Position numbers and translations under genes: made by a program. 64,000 nucleotides of DNA from Amycolatopsis aidingensis (lineage in GTDB: Bacteria; Actinomycetota; Actinomycetes; Mycobacteriales; Pseudonocardiaceae), in assembly GCF_018885265.1 (NCBI RefSeq), contig NZ_CP076538.1, forward strand, positions 1,834,001 through 1,898,000. The letters are read 5' to 3'. The notes beneath the pieces were generated by a model. The model worked only from the letters and a program-made list of their open reading frames with translations. It ran no database searches and was not told the DNA's origin. Below, piece by piece: positions 57,434 to 64,000 of this stretch. Each line of letters opens with the position of its first letter. Positions within the stretch are counted from its first letter, which is position 1.

Positions 57434-58249
57434 TTAGATGAACTCGTCCAGCAGCCGGTAGTAGTCGCGCTTCGCGTAGTCCATTCCGGACAACCCGTAG
57501 CGGGCCCGGAACAGCGTGGCGTGCGCCGGGCCGAAGCCCCATTCCTGCCGCTCTTCGCCGATGTCCCGCATGGCCACCGACAGGTCCAGCCACCGGTCCG
57601 CCCTGCCGAGCCGCCCGGTGTCCAGGACTCCGGTCACGGTAAGGGTTTCCGGATCGAGCAGGACGTTGTCCAGGCAGAGGTCACCGTGGCAGACGACGAT
57701 GTCGTCTTCTGGCGGGACCGGGGTGGCGTCCAGCTCGGCCAGCAACCGCTCGGCAGACCACCCTCTGCGGTGTTCCTCGATATCGTCCAGGTCCACCGTG
57801 CCGAGCCGGACCGCGGCCCGGCAGCGGGGCAGGGTGACAGCCAGGGTCCGGTCGAACGGGCATGCCCGCTCCGGGAGCGCGTGCAGCGCGGCCGCGAGTT
57901 CCGCGACCGCGCCAACCACCCGCGCTCGCTCGGCCGGACTCCACGGGCCGGCCGCAGGCATCCCGGTGACCGCGGTGGTGACCAGCCAGGACCGCTCCGC
58001 GGTGCCGCCGACCTCCACCACCTCAGGGACCGGGAAGCCCATCCGGGCCAGCCATCGCAGCCGGGCCGCCTCGTTCTCCGGGTGGAACCGGAGATCCGCG
58101 GTGTCCACGATCGGCGAGGTCTTCACGTAGTAGGTGCGGTCGCCCCGAACCCGGTGGATCGTGGTCCCGTACGAACGGGTTGCGACATGCTCCCACTCCC
58201 CGCCCAGCACCTCGGGACAGGCCAGCGGAACCGGGTCCGGCCCGCTCAT
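57434..58249 (-). CDS. APH(3')-like aminoglycoside O-phosphotransferase
   Basis: 271 aa. The C-terminal region is distinctly APH(3')-type rather than a general phosphotransferase: VVCHGDLCLDNVLLDPETL (catalytic Asp, metal Asn; family usually HGDLCxxN), TGVLDTGRLGRADRWLDL and the terminal YYRLLDEFI. EHVATRSYGTTIHRVRGD, YYVKTSP (ATP Lys) and LAALHALPERACPFDR also match the producer enzymes of Streptomyces. Such genes in producers phosphorylate and inactivate aminoglycosides. The start overlaps the aminotransferase stop (ATGA), so it belongs to that operon. Confidence 0.88.
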   Translation of the reverse strand: MSGPDPVPLACPEVLGGEWEHVATRSYGTTIHRVRGDRTYYVKTSPIVDTADLRFHPENEAARLRWLARMGFPVPEVVEVGGTAERSWLVTTAVTGMPAAGPWSPAERARVVGAVAELAAALHALPERACPFDRTLAVTLPRCRAAVRLGTVDLDDIEEHRRGWSAERLLAELDATPVPPEDDIVVCHGDLCLDNVLLDPETLTVTGVLDTGRLGRADRWLDLSVAMRDIGEERQEWGFGPAHATLFRARYGLSGMDYAKRDYYRLLDEFI

Positions 58250-59559
58250 GCCCCGGTGTGCGCGGCGATCTGCTGGATGGTCTCCTCGGTACGGGCGCGC
58301 ACCCGCTCGTTGTCGGTCAGCGCGCCGCCGAACGCCTCGGCGGCGAACTCGGCCATCCGGTCCGCGCCCAGCTCTCCCGGCTCGACGCTGGTGGTCGCCG
58401 CGACCTTGCGGGCACCCTTCTCGAATGCGGTCAGTGCATGGTCCACATCGGACTCGGTGTACGAGGTGGTGATCATCTGTGTGCCGCTGTCCTCGAAGTA
58501 GGCACCGTAGTCGTATGCGGCGCGGTAGATGTCCCAGGACAGTGCCTCGGAAGGGACCACGACGTCGAACATCATCGGCGGTCCACCGACGAACGCCGGG
58601 ATCCCGACCTCGGCGAGGATGTCCCGCATCCCGTCCATCAGGGTCTGGCCGAGGCGCACGCAGTGCTCGTGCGCGCTACCGTCCGCGAGCTCGTCGAGCA
58701 CGGCCAGCGCGGCGGCCATCGGCGGAACCTCGCGGGTGTAGGTGCCCGCGATCCCCGCCGCGTCGTAGGCGTCCATCAGCTCGCGCTTGCCCATGATCGC
58801 CGCGATCGAGTGCCCGTTGGCAAGGCCCTTGCTCATCGTGATGAGATCGGCGGGCACCTCCCCGCTTCCGTTCAGGCCCCGCGGACCGTAACGGAGTGAG
58901 GTGATCACCTCGTCGATGATGAACGGCACGCCGTGCCTTGCGCACAGCGCGGAGAGCCGGCGGTAGTAGTCCGCGCCGAACCAGGCAGGCTCCGGGGTGA
59001 CCACCACCCCGGCTACCCTGCCGGTGAACTCGGTCAGCATCCGCTCCAGCGCGGCCTCGCTGTAGCCGAAGCAGGCGACCCGGTTGCCCGCGTCGTAGCC
59101 GATCTCCAGGAACCCAAGGTGCCAATCGTGCCACCCGTGGTACCCCGAGGTGAGGATCAGGTCCCTGCCGGTGGCGGCGCGGGCCAGCCGGATGGCGGTC
59201 GTGGTCGCCTCCGAGCCGGTCTTGGTGAACACCACCTTCTCCGCGGCGGGGTACCGCTCGCACAGCCGCTCGGCCAGCTCGATCCGGGGCAGGGACAGGG
59301 TGCTGGCGAACACCGTGCCGTACCGGCTGATGCACTCGGTGATCGCGCGGACCACGCTGGGATGCCGGTTGCCCAGCAGCAACGCGCCACTGGCCGCGGT
59401 CACGTCCAGTAGACGCGCGCCCTCCACATCGCGCATCCACGGTCCCTCCGCCTCGACGAACACCGAGGGAAACCGGGTGCCGATATCGTAGACCTCGGCG
59501 GCGGTGACCCGGCGCGCCCGCTCGATCAGTTCCTCGTTGCCCTGGCTGCCGATGCTCAT
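58246..59559 (-). CDS. Class III PLP aminotransferase (glutamate-1-semialdehyde aminotransferase-like)
   Basis: 437 aa. PLP Lys near residue 243 in LITMSKGLANGHSIAAIMG; VVFTKTGSEATTTAIRLARA binds the cofactor phosphate; GYHGWHDWHLG and FIIDEVITSL carry the aromatic and the Asp. Class III enzymes of this kind install amino groups on sugar aldehydes in aminoglycoside pathways (NeoB-like). It is more likely a biosynthetic paralogue than HemL because it lies in the cluster between the dehydrogenase and the APH gene. It overlaps the alcohol dehydrogenase stop by four bases. Confidence 0.85.
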   Translation of the reverse strand: MSIGSQGNEELIERARRVTAAEVYDIGTRFPSVFVEAEGPWMRDVEGARLLDVTAASGALLLGNRHPSVVRAITECISRYGTVFASTLSLPRIELAERLCERYPAAEKVVFTKTGSEATTTAIRLARAATGRDLILTSGYHGWHDWHLGFLEIGYDAGNRVACFGYSEAALERMLTEFTGRVAGVVVTPEPAWFGADYYRRLSALCARHGVPFIIDEVITSLRYGPRGLNGSGEVPADLITMSKGLANGHSIAAIMGKRELMDAYDAAGIAGTYTREVPPMAAALAVLDELADGSAHEHCVRLGQTLMDGMRDILAEVGIPAFVGGPPMMFDVVVPSEALSWDIYRAAYDYGAYFEDSGTQMITTSYTESDVDHALTAFEKGARKVAATTSVEPGELGADRMAEFAAEAFGGALTDNERVRARTEETIQQIAAHTGA

Positions 59560-60602
59560 GCGGTTCCCTCTTCCCGACTCGAATCCTGCTCCACGAAGAA
59601 GATGTTGCGCAGCGGAGCCCGCTGTGCCGGTATGTCCAGCACGGACCGGTAGTCCGAGAGCGGCAGCGCCTCGCTGAGCAGCGGACCGAGCCGTACCGAG
59701 CCGTCGGCGATCGCGCGCAGCGCCCGGTCGATCATGCCGACCCCGGACAGCGAGCCGACCACGGTCAGCTCGCGCAGCATCACCACGCTCGGCTCGAACG
59801 GTGTCCGGTCCTCGCCGGAGTAGCCGACCAGCACGTAGGTGCCGCCCTGCCGGGTCGCCACCAGCCCGTCCGGGAACACCGTCGCAACGCCGGTCGCGTC
59901 GAACACGACCTCCTGCGGATCGTCATGCCATGTCTGAAGATCCGGTACCACGCCGAGGCCGAGGTCGGCGGCGATGGCCCGCCGGTGCGCGCTCGGGTCG
60001 GCCACGGTGACCGACTTCGCCCCGCCCGCGACGGCGAGCTGCGCGGCGAGCAGGCCGACCGCTCCCGCGCCGAGCACGCCGACCGTACGCCCGGTCAGCT
60101 CGCCGGCCCGCTGCACGGCGTGGATCGCCACGCACAGCGGTTCCACCAGACAGCCCTCGGCCCCGGACAGTCCTTCCGGCAGCGGGCGCAGGTTCTCCGC
60201 TGGCAGGCAGAACGCCTCGGCGAACGCGCCCGGCAGGCTGAACCCCACCTCGTCAAGGGCGAGACACAGGTTCTGCGCCCCGCGCTCGCACCACTGGCAA
60301 TCGCCGCACGGCAGGAAGTTGTGCCCCACCACAGCCTTGCCGACCAGCTCGGGTCGACCCGGTGCCGCACGTACCACGCCTGCCCACTCGTGCCCGGGAA
60401 TCACCGGGTACTCGGCGTCGTGCAGCGTGCCGCGCAGCAGCCGTAGATCGGTGCCGCAGAGCGCGACGTGCGTGACCGCGACCAGCGCCTGGTCCGGTCC
60501 CGGGCGAGGGCACGGGACTCGTTCCAGGCCGTGCTCGGCCGGGCCCTTGACGACCAGGGCGCGCATCGTGCTCGCGTCCGTGGCCGGATCTTCGGTATAC
60601 AT
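59556..60602 (-). CDS. Zinc-dependent alcohol dehydrogenase (deoxy-scyllo-inosamine dehydrogenase-like)
   Basis: 348 aa from ATG 60602 (AGG 9 bases upstream; ATG 60566 is also possible). MDR-family: catalytic zinc ligands Cys in ALCGTDLRLL and His-Glu in IPGHEWAGVV; structural zinc Cys cluster CGDCQWCERGAQNLC; NAD-binding GVLGAGAVGLLAAQLA. The general pattern, PGHEW followed by LPLxx and VEPLCVAIHAV, resembles NeoA/BtrE-type 2-deoxy-scyllo-inosamine dehydrogenases. It would create the ketone or aldehyde acted on by the adjacent aminotransferase. Only 29 bases separate its start from the divergent PIG-L gene. Confidence 0.85.
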   Translation of the reverse strand: MYTEDPATDASTMRALVVKGPAEHGLERVPCPRPGPDQALVAVTHVALCGTDLRLLRGTLHDAEYPVIPGHEWAGVVRAAPGRPELVGKAVVGHNFLPCGDCQWCERGAQNLCLALDEVGFSLPGAFAEAFCLPAENLRPLPEGLSGAEGCLVEPLCVAIHAVQRAGELTGRTVGVLGAGAVGLLAAQLAVAGGAKSVTVADPSAHRRAIAADLGLGVVPDLQTWHDDPQEVVFDATGVATVFPDGLVATRQGGTYVLVGYSGEDRTPFEPSVVMLRELTVVGSLSGVGMIDRALRAIADGSVRLGPLLSEALPLSDYRSVLDIPAQRAPLRNIFFVEQDSSREEGTA

Positions 60603-60631
60603 CGTCACCTACCTGGTTGGAGGAGATCACC

Positions 60632-61450
60632 ATGGCTGACGGCCTCACCGGGGACGGGGCACTGCTGGCCCTTTCCCCGCATCTGGACGACGCCGTGCTG
60701 TCGGTGGGCGCGGCCCTGGCCGCGGTGGCGGCGACCGGAAGGCCGGTGGTGGTCTGCACCGTGTTCGCAGGCGAGCCCGTCCCGCCGCTGTCGGAACCCG
60801 CCGCGCGGTTCCACCGTGACTGCGGACTCGGTGCGGACGCGGTCGCCGTGCGCCAGCGAGAAGACCTGGCAGCGGTGGCCGCTCTCGGCGCGACACCGCT
60901 GCATCTGCCGTTCCTGGACGCCCTGTACCGGCGACACGGGGACGGCTGGCTGTGCACCTGGCTGGGCGCGCACTTCGATCCCGGCCTGCCAGCCGAACCG
61001 GAGCTCACGGCGGAGATCACCGCCGAGATCGCCGGGCTGCTGCGGTCGCTGCGCCCGGCCGCGGTGTGGACCTGCGCGGCCATCGGCGGGCACGTCGACC
61101 ACCGGCTCACCCTGGCGACCGCGGCCGCGGCCTGCGCGGCCGAGGGCTTCCGGCTCGCGCGGTGGGAGGACCTGCCCTATGCCATCGGCAGATCCGCCGA
61201 GAGCGGCCAGGGCAGGCTGCTGACCGGGCCGATCTCGGCGGCACATCGGGAACGCAAGCTCGCCGCGATCGGCGAGTACCGCTCGCAGCTTGGCATGCTC
61301 TTCCCGGCGGGCGGACCCGCGTGGCGCTCGGCCTTCGCCGGGCACGCCGCGGCGCGGTTGGAGACGCACGGCGCGGAGGAGCTGGTGTGGTCCGCCGAGC
61401 CGCCTGCCTGCGCTCACGCGTCCGGGTCCGGGCTGTCGCCCAGCCGGTGA
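60632..61450 (+). CDS. PIG-L/LmbE family N-deacetylase
   Basis: 272 aa from ATG 60632 with GGAGGAG upstream. Zinc site LALSPHLDDAVLSVG (HxDD at 17-20) and GGHVDHRLTL supply the ligands and base. The family removes acetyl groups from N-acetylglucosamine-type sugars (MshB; NeoD/BtrD in aminoglycosides). It is the only + strand gene between the ADH and the methyltransferase, and its 3' end overlaps the TylF gene by 37 bp. Confidence 0.87.
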   Translation: MADGLTGDGALLALSPHLDDAVLSVGAALAAVAATGRPVVVCTVFAGEPVPPLSEPAARFHRDCGLGADAVAVRQREDLAAVAALGATPLHLPFLDALYRRHGDGWLCTWLGAHFDPGLPAEPELTAEITAEIAGLLRSLRPAAVWTCAAIGGHVDHRLTLATAAAACAAEGFRLARWEDLPYAIGRSAESGQGRLLTGPISAAHRERKLAAIGEYRSQLGMLFPAGGPAWRSAFAGHAAARLETHGAEELVWSAEPPACAHASGSGLSPSR

Positions 61451-62184
61451 ACGAAGAACGCGCGGCCGTGCCAGCCGTAGCGCAGGAACTCGCTGTAGTC
61501 GTAGAAGCCGTCGGTGCGGGCGAAGCACTCCCGCATCGCGCGGCGCATGCCGAACCGGGGGTTGGCCCGGTTGCAGTTGTAGTCATCCATCAGCAGCACC
61601 GCTCCGTCCGGAAGCAGCCGGTCGCCGAGCAGGTGATCGAGCACCTCCACGGTGGATGAGTACAGGTCGCAGTCGAGGTTGGCGATGGCAACGTCCTCGG
61701 TCAGCGGGGTGGTGTGGAGGCTGTCGGAGAACATGCCGGGCACGATCGTCCAGCCGGTCTCGCCGATCCGGTGGGTGAACTCCGCGCGCAGCATCTCCTC
61801 GGTGCCGGGTGGCGCGGCGTCCTCGTGCTCGCGCCAGTACCCGCTGTCGGCGACCTCGTAGGAGATCGAGTCGACGTTGTTGGTGCTCTCGGGAAACCCC
61901 TGGAACGAGTCGTAGACGTAGAAGTGGCGGGGAAAGGTCTTGGCGTAGAACTCGGTCTCCGCGCGGAACTCGGCGATCAGGTCGGCGAGCAGCAACGAGC
62001 TGAACCCCTCGAAGCAGCCGAACTCGGCGACCGCGCCGGGGATGTGGCTGCCGTACACGTACTCGAAGGTGAGCCGGAACGCCTCGCCGTAGATCTCCCT
62101 CGCCCGGCCGGGATCGCCGTAGGTGGCGTTCTCCACCTGCTCGGCACTGCGCGGCGTCAGGGACATCGGGGTCGTCGGGTTCAT
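61414..62184 (-). CDS. TylF/MycF-family O-methyltransferase
   Basis: 256 aa. VAEFGCFEGFSSLLLA is SAM motif I; IANLDCDLYSSTVEVLDHL and LLMDDYNCNRANPRFGMRRA are the TylF/MacOCII family hallmarks, the Asp residues of which bind Mg and the substrate hydroxyl. Family members methylate hydroxyls of deoxysugars or cyclitols. Its start overlaps the stop of the radical SAM gene by one base, so the two are co-transcribed. Confidence 0.88.
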   Translation of the reverse strand: MNPTTPMSLTPRSAEQVENATYGDPGRAREIYGEAFRLTFEYVYGSHIPGAVAEFGCFEGFSSLLLADLIAEFRAETEFYAKTFPRHFYVYDSFQGFPESTNNVDSISYEVADSGYWREHEDAAPPGTEEMLRAEFTHRIGETGWTIVPGMFSDSLHTTPLTEDVAIANLDCDLYSSTVEVLDHLLGDRLLPDGAVLLMDDYNCNRANPRFGMRRAMRECFARTDGFYDYSEFLRYGWHGRAFFVHRLGDSPDPDA

Positions 62185-63341
62185 TACTGTCCTTCTGCGG
62201 TAGTGGGTTCGGTCGCGGTCTTGGCGAACAGCGCGGGATCGACCTCGATGTCAAGGCTCAGCTCGCAGCATCGGTAGCAGATCGGTTCCAGGTCCTGCCG
62301 GATGAGCTCGCGCATCCGGCCGTAGGTGTCCCCTGTCCACACCTCGCCGAGGGTGGAGTCCCGCACCGAGCCCATGACGGTGTCGGCGAACGGGGTGCAG
62401 CTGAGCACGTCCCCGTTGGGCAGCACGGTGCTCTGCGCCCACAGTTTCGGGCAGGTGGTCTCCTGCACGACATCGCGCCACTGGTCGGTGAAGAACGTGC
62501 TCTGCTCCTCGCTGGAATAGCGTACCGGTGCGACCAGCACGTTGACCGTGTCCGAACAAGTCTTGGCCTCGTCCAGGATCCGCCACAGCGTGTCCCGGTC
62601 GACGTTCGCGTGCTGGTGCTCGTTGCAGTAACCGGTCCAGGACATGAACGGCCTGCCGGTGATCGCCTCGAAGGCGGGGCGGGTCGCCTTTCCTTCCTCC
62701 TTGGTGAAGTACATCGCGAGGTCGACGGTCACCTCGGGCACGCCGAGCTCCTCGGCGAGCCGCACCATCCCGGGCAGCGAGGTGTAGTTCATCCCGGTGA
62801 GGGTGAAGTTCAGCGCGATGCGCGGGCCATGTCCGGCCTTGCGGGTGGCCTCCTGTAGCGCCTCGATACCCGCGACGACCCGCTCGAAGGACTTGCGGCC
62901 GCGGATCGGGTTGTTGATCTCGGCGGTGGGTCCGTCCAGCGAGACGTACACGATGTCGATGCCACCGTCGACCAGTCCTTCCGCGACCCTTGGCAGCAGG
63001 GTTCCGTTGGTACTCATGTCCAACTGGGACTCCGGAGCGCGGGTCTTGGCCTGGCGCACCAGTTCCAGCACCTGCGGATGCATCAGCGGCTCACCGCCCA
63101 TCATCGAGATGCTGGGGTTCGGGGCATGTGCGACGAGCTCGTCGACAATCCCGTTCCACATATCCAGGCTGATGTGTTCCTTTTTCACTTCCTCGAGCCA
63201 GGTGTTCTCACTGGAGGAATCACCGTAGAGCCAGCACTCACGGCAACTCAGGTTGCACGCCCAGTTGACGAAGACGGTGACATACCGCGGAACCGGGGGG
63301 AGAGCGGGTGCGTTGGTCGGTGCGATAGGCAGATGGATCAC
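62184..63341 (-). CDS. Radical SAM/SPASM enzyme
   Basis: 385 aa from GTG 63341, with GGAGG 6 bases upstream. The cluster motif Cx3Cx2C is ACNLSCRECWLYG at about residues 29, 33 and 36. MMGGEPLMHP, STNGTLL and YVSLDGP are the following radical SAM strands. The C-terminal SPASM region has Cys in TTCPKLWAQS, DVLSCTPF and PICYRCCELS for auxiliary Fe-S clusters. SPASM enzymes include BtrN (dehydrogenation of a cyclitol amine) and peptide maturases; no precursor peptide is seen nearby, so a carbohydrate/cyclitol role is favoured. Confidence 0.87.
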   Translation of the reverse strand: MIHLPIAPTNAPALPPVPRYVTVFVNWACNLSCRECWLYGDSSSENTWLEEVKKEHISLDMWNGIVDELVAHAPNPSISMMGGEPLMHPQVLELVRQAKTRAPESQLDMSTNGTLLPRVAEGLVDGGIDIVYVSLDGPTAEINNPIRGRKSFERVVAGIEALQEATRKAGHGPRIALNFTLTGMNYTSLPGMVRLAEELGVPEVTVDLAMYFTKEEGKATRPAFEAITGRPFMSWTGYCNEHQHANVDRDTLWRILDEAKTCSDTVNVLVAPVRYSSEEQSTFFTDQWRDVVQETTCPKLWAQSTVLPNGDVLSCTPFADTVMGSVRDSTLGEVWTGDTYGRMRELIRQDLEPICYRCCELSLDIEVDPALFAKTATEPTTAEGQ

Positions 63342-63400
63342 TGGATACCTCCGATTGGGCCACAACGTGCACAGGTGCTCCTCCGGGCCACCCGCAACCC

Positions 63401-63429
63401 TTGACAGGACTTCCGTGGATACGTCTAAT
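63401..63429 (+). promoter_or_regulatory. Candidate sigma70-type promoter for the B12 radical SAM gene
   Basis: TTGACA (63401-63406) and TCTAAT (63424-63429) separated by 17 bases, a near-consensus housekeeping promoter, 77 bp before the start codon. It lies in the 164-bp divergent interval between the two radical SAM genes, a stretch with visibly lower GC. Confidence 0.6.
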
Positions 63430-63505
63430 AAACCACGCGGGCGGTCGCAGGATCAAGAACCCCGCAGTGAGGGGGGCCCTGATTTTGCCGACATCAGAGA
63501 CTTAT

Positions 63506-64000
63506 ATGCCGATGCGAGTACTCTTAATCAAACCTCCTATCCGTTCCTGTATGGTCGAGATCGGTCGGCATATGCCGATCGGCCTCGCATATCTCGCGGC
63601 GCAACTCCGTACCGCTGGAATGGAGGTCGAGATATTCGATTCCCTGGCGTGGACGGATGACAATCACGTCGTTTCGCCGGAGGATTACACCGATGCCGAC
63701 CGGGCGAAGCTCGACGCCCATCCGCGCTGGCGGCACCTGGTGCACTGGGGTGCGACCTGGGAGCGCATCACCGACAAGCTGAGCTCCGGCGGCTACGACG
63801 TGGTCGGGGTGTCCTGCATGTTCACCCCGTACTACGAGCCCGCCTACCAGCTCGCCCGGCTGGCCAGGGAGATCCTGCCCGAGGCGAGGATCGTGCTCGG
63901 CGGGCAGCATCCCACGGTCGCGCACCACCACGCGATGACCGAGGATGCTTTCGACGCGCTGGTGCTTGGTGAGGCCGAGGCCAACGTCGCGGACGTCTTC
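63506..64000 (+). CDS. B12-binding radical SAM enzyme (partial, 3' end off the right edge)
   Basis: Reading from ATG 63506 (or 63512) gives 165 open codons to the window end. MRVLLIKPPIRS, HMPIGLAYLAAQLRTAG, VEIFDSLAW and later DVVGVSCMFTPYYEPAYQLA, IVLGGQHPTVA and LVLGEAEANV form the N-terminal cobalamin-binding domain typical of B12-dependent radical SAM proteins. No DxHxxG base-off motif is seen, as is usual for this group. The radical SAM domain itself is outside the window. Such enzymes often methylate unactivated carbon (GenK, Fom3) or do ring contractions (OxsB). The first ~170 bases are less GC-rich than the rest. Confidence 0.85.
   Translation, partial: MPMRVLLIKPPIRSCMVEIGRHMPIGLAYLAAQLRTAGMEVEIFDSLAWTDDNHVVSPEDYTDADRAKLDAHPRWRHLVHWGATWERITDKLSSGGYDVVGVSCMFTPYYEPAYQLARLAREILPEARIVLGGQHPTVAHHHAMTEDAFDALVLGEAEANVADVF

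Overview
The window is about 71 % GC, with dense coding, many GTG starts and 4-base GTGA stop/start overlaps. It carries typical actinobacterial genes: nucS in place of mutS/mutL, MurA with Asp instead of Cys, the CysO/CysM/Mec system, F420/PPOX-type proteins and DUF3558 lipoproteins. Gene content and order point to a filamentous actinomycete, most likely Pseudonocardiaceae (Amycolatopsis/Prauserella-like); this is inference, as no rRNA is present.

Region 1 (1-27.5 kb) is mainly chromosomal housekeeping. In order it holds a partial secreted glycosidase, murA, an ethylmalonyl-CoA mutase (meaA), an ectoine-type ABC importer (ehuBCDA), enoyl-CoA hydratase, a Nudix gene and nucS. These are followed by a sodium:solute symporter with a small membrane partner, a PTS-type dihydroxyacetone kinase operon (dhaKLM) between two DUF3558 lipoproteins, and a tandem-fused 3-hydroxyacyl-CoA dehydrogenase. 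The region ends with ctaD-serB-pth2-like translationally coupled genes.

Region 2 (27.5-42.6 kb) is collinear with M. tuberculosis Rv1329c-Rv1341: dinG, pncB, clpS, DUF2017, DmpA-like peptidase, mec, cysO, cysM, rhomboid, murI, Rv1339-like phosphodiesterase, rph, rdgB. Local insertions are bioY, a secreted protein plus pncA, an aspartate/glutamate racemase and an unknown secreted protein. Three clusters of a 21-bp tandem repeat sit just after gene 3' ends (10.75, 31.17 and 42.51 kb); the middle one forms a perfect 20-bp hairpin between convergent genes. Two genes (pncA and a membrane protein at 42.6-43.5 kb) are each broken by an apparent 1-base deletion.

Region 3 (43.4-54.7 kb) is more accessory. 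It contains a 1036-aa NACHT NTPase with leucine-rich-like repeats (a bacterial NLR-like protein), Bcp peroxiredoxin, lipoprotein and small membrane protein genes. A three-gene module follows: N-6 adenine DNA methylase, cytosolic Ser/Thr kinase and a divergent PP2C phosphatase. An epoxide hydrolase and an AhpD-like protein close the region.

Region 4 (54.7-64 kb, running off the right edge) looks like part of a biosynthetic gene cluster for an aminocyclitol or aminosugar product. It encodes an inositol-dehydrogenase-like oxidoreductase, two methyltransferases, an inositol monophosphatase, a class III aminotransferase, a zinc alcohol dehydrogenase resembling deoxy-scyllo-inosamine dehydrogenases, a PIG-L deacetylase, a SPASM radical SAM enzyme and the start of a B12-binding radical SAM enzyme. 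An APH(3')-like phosphotransferase is a plausible self-resistance gene. The combination suggests an aminoglycoside-like compound; the core scaffold synthase and glycosyltransferases are not in the window.
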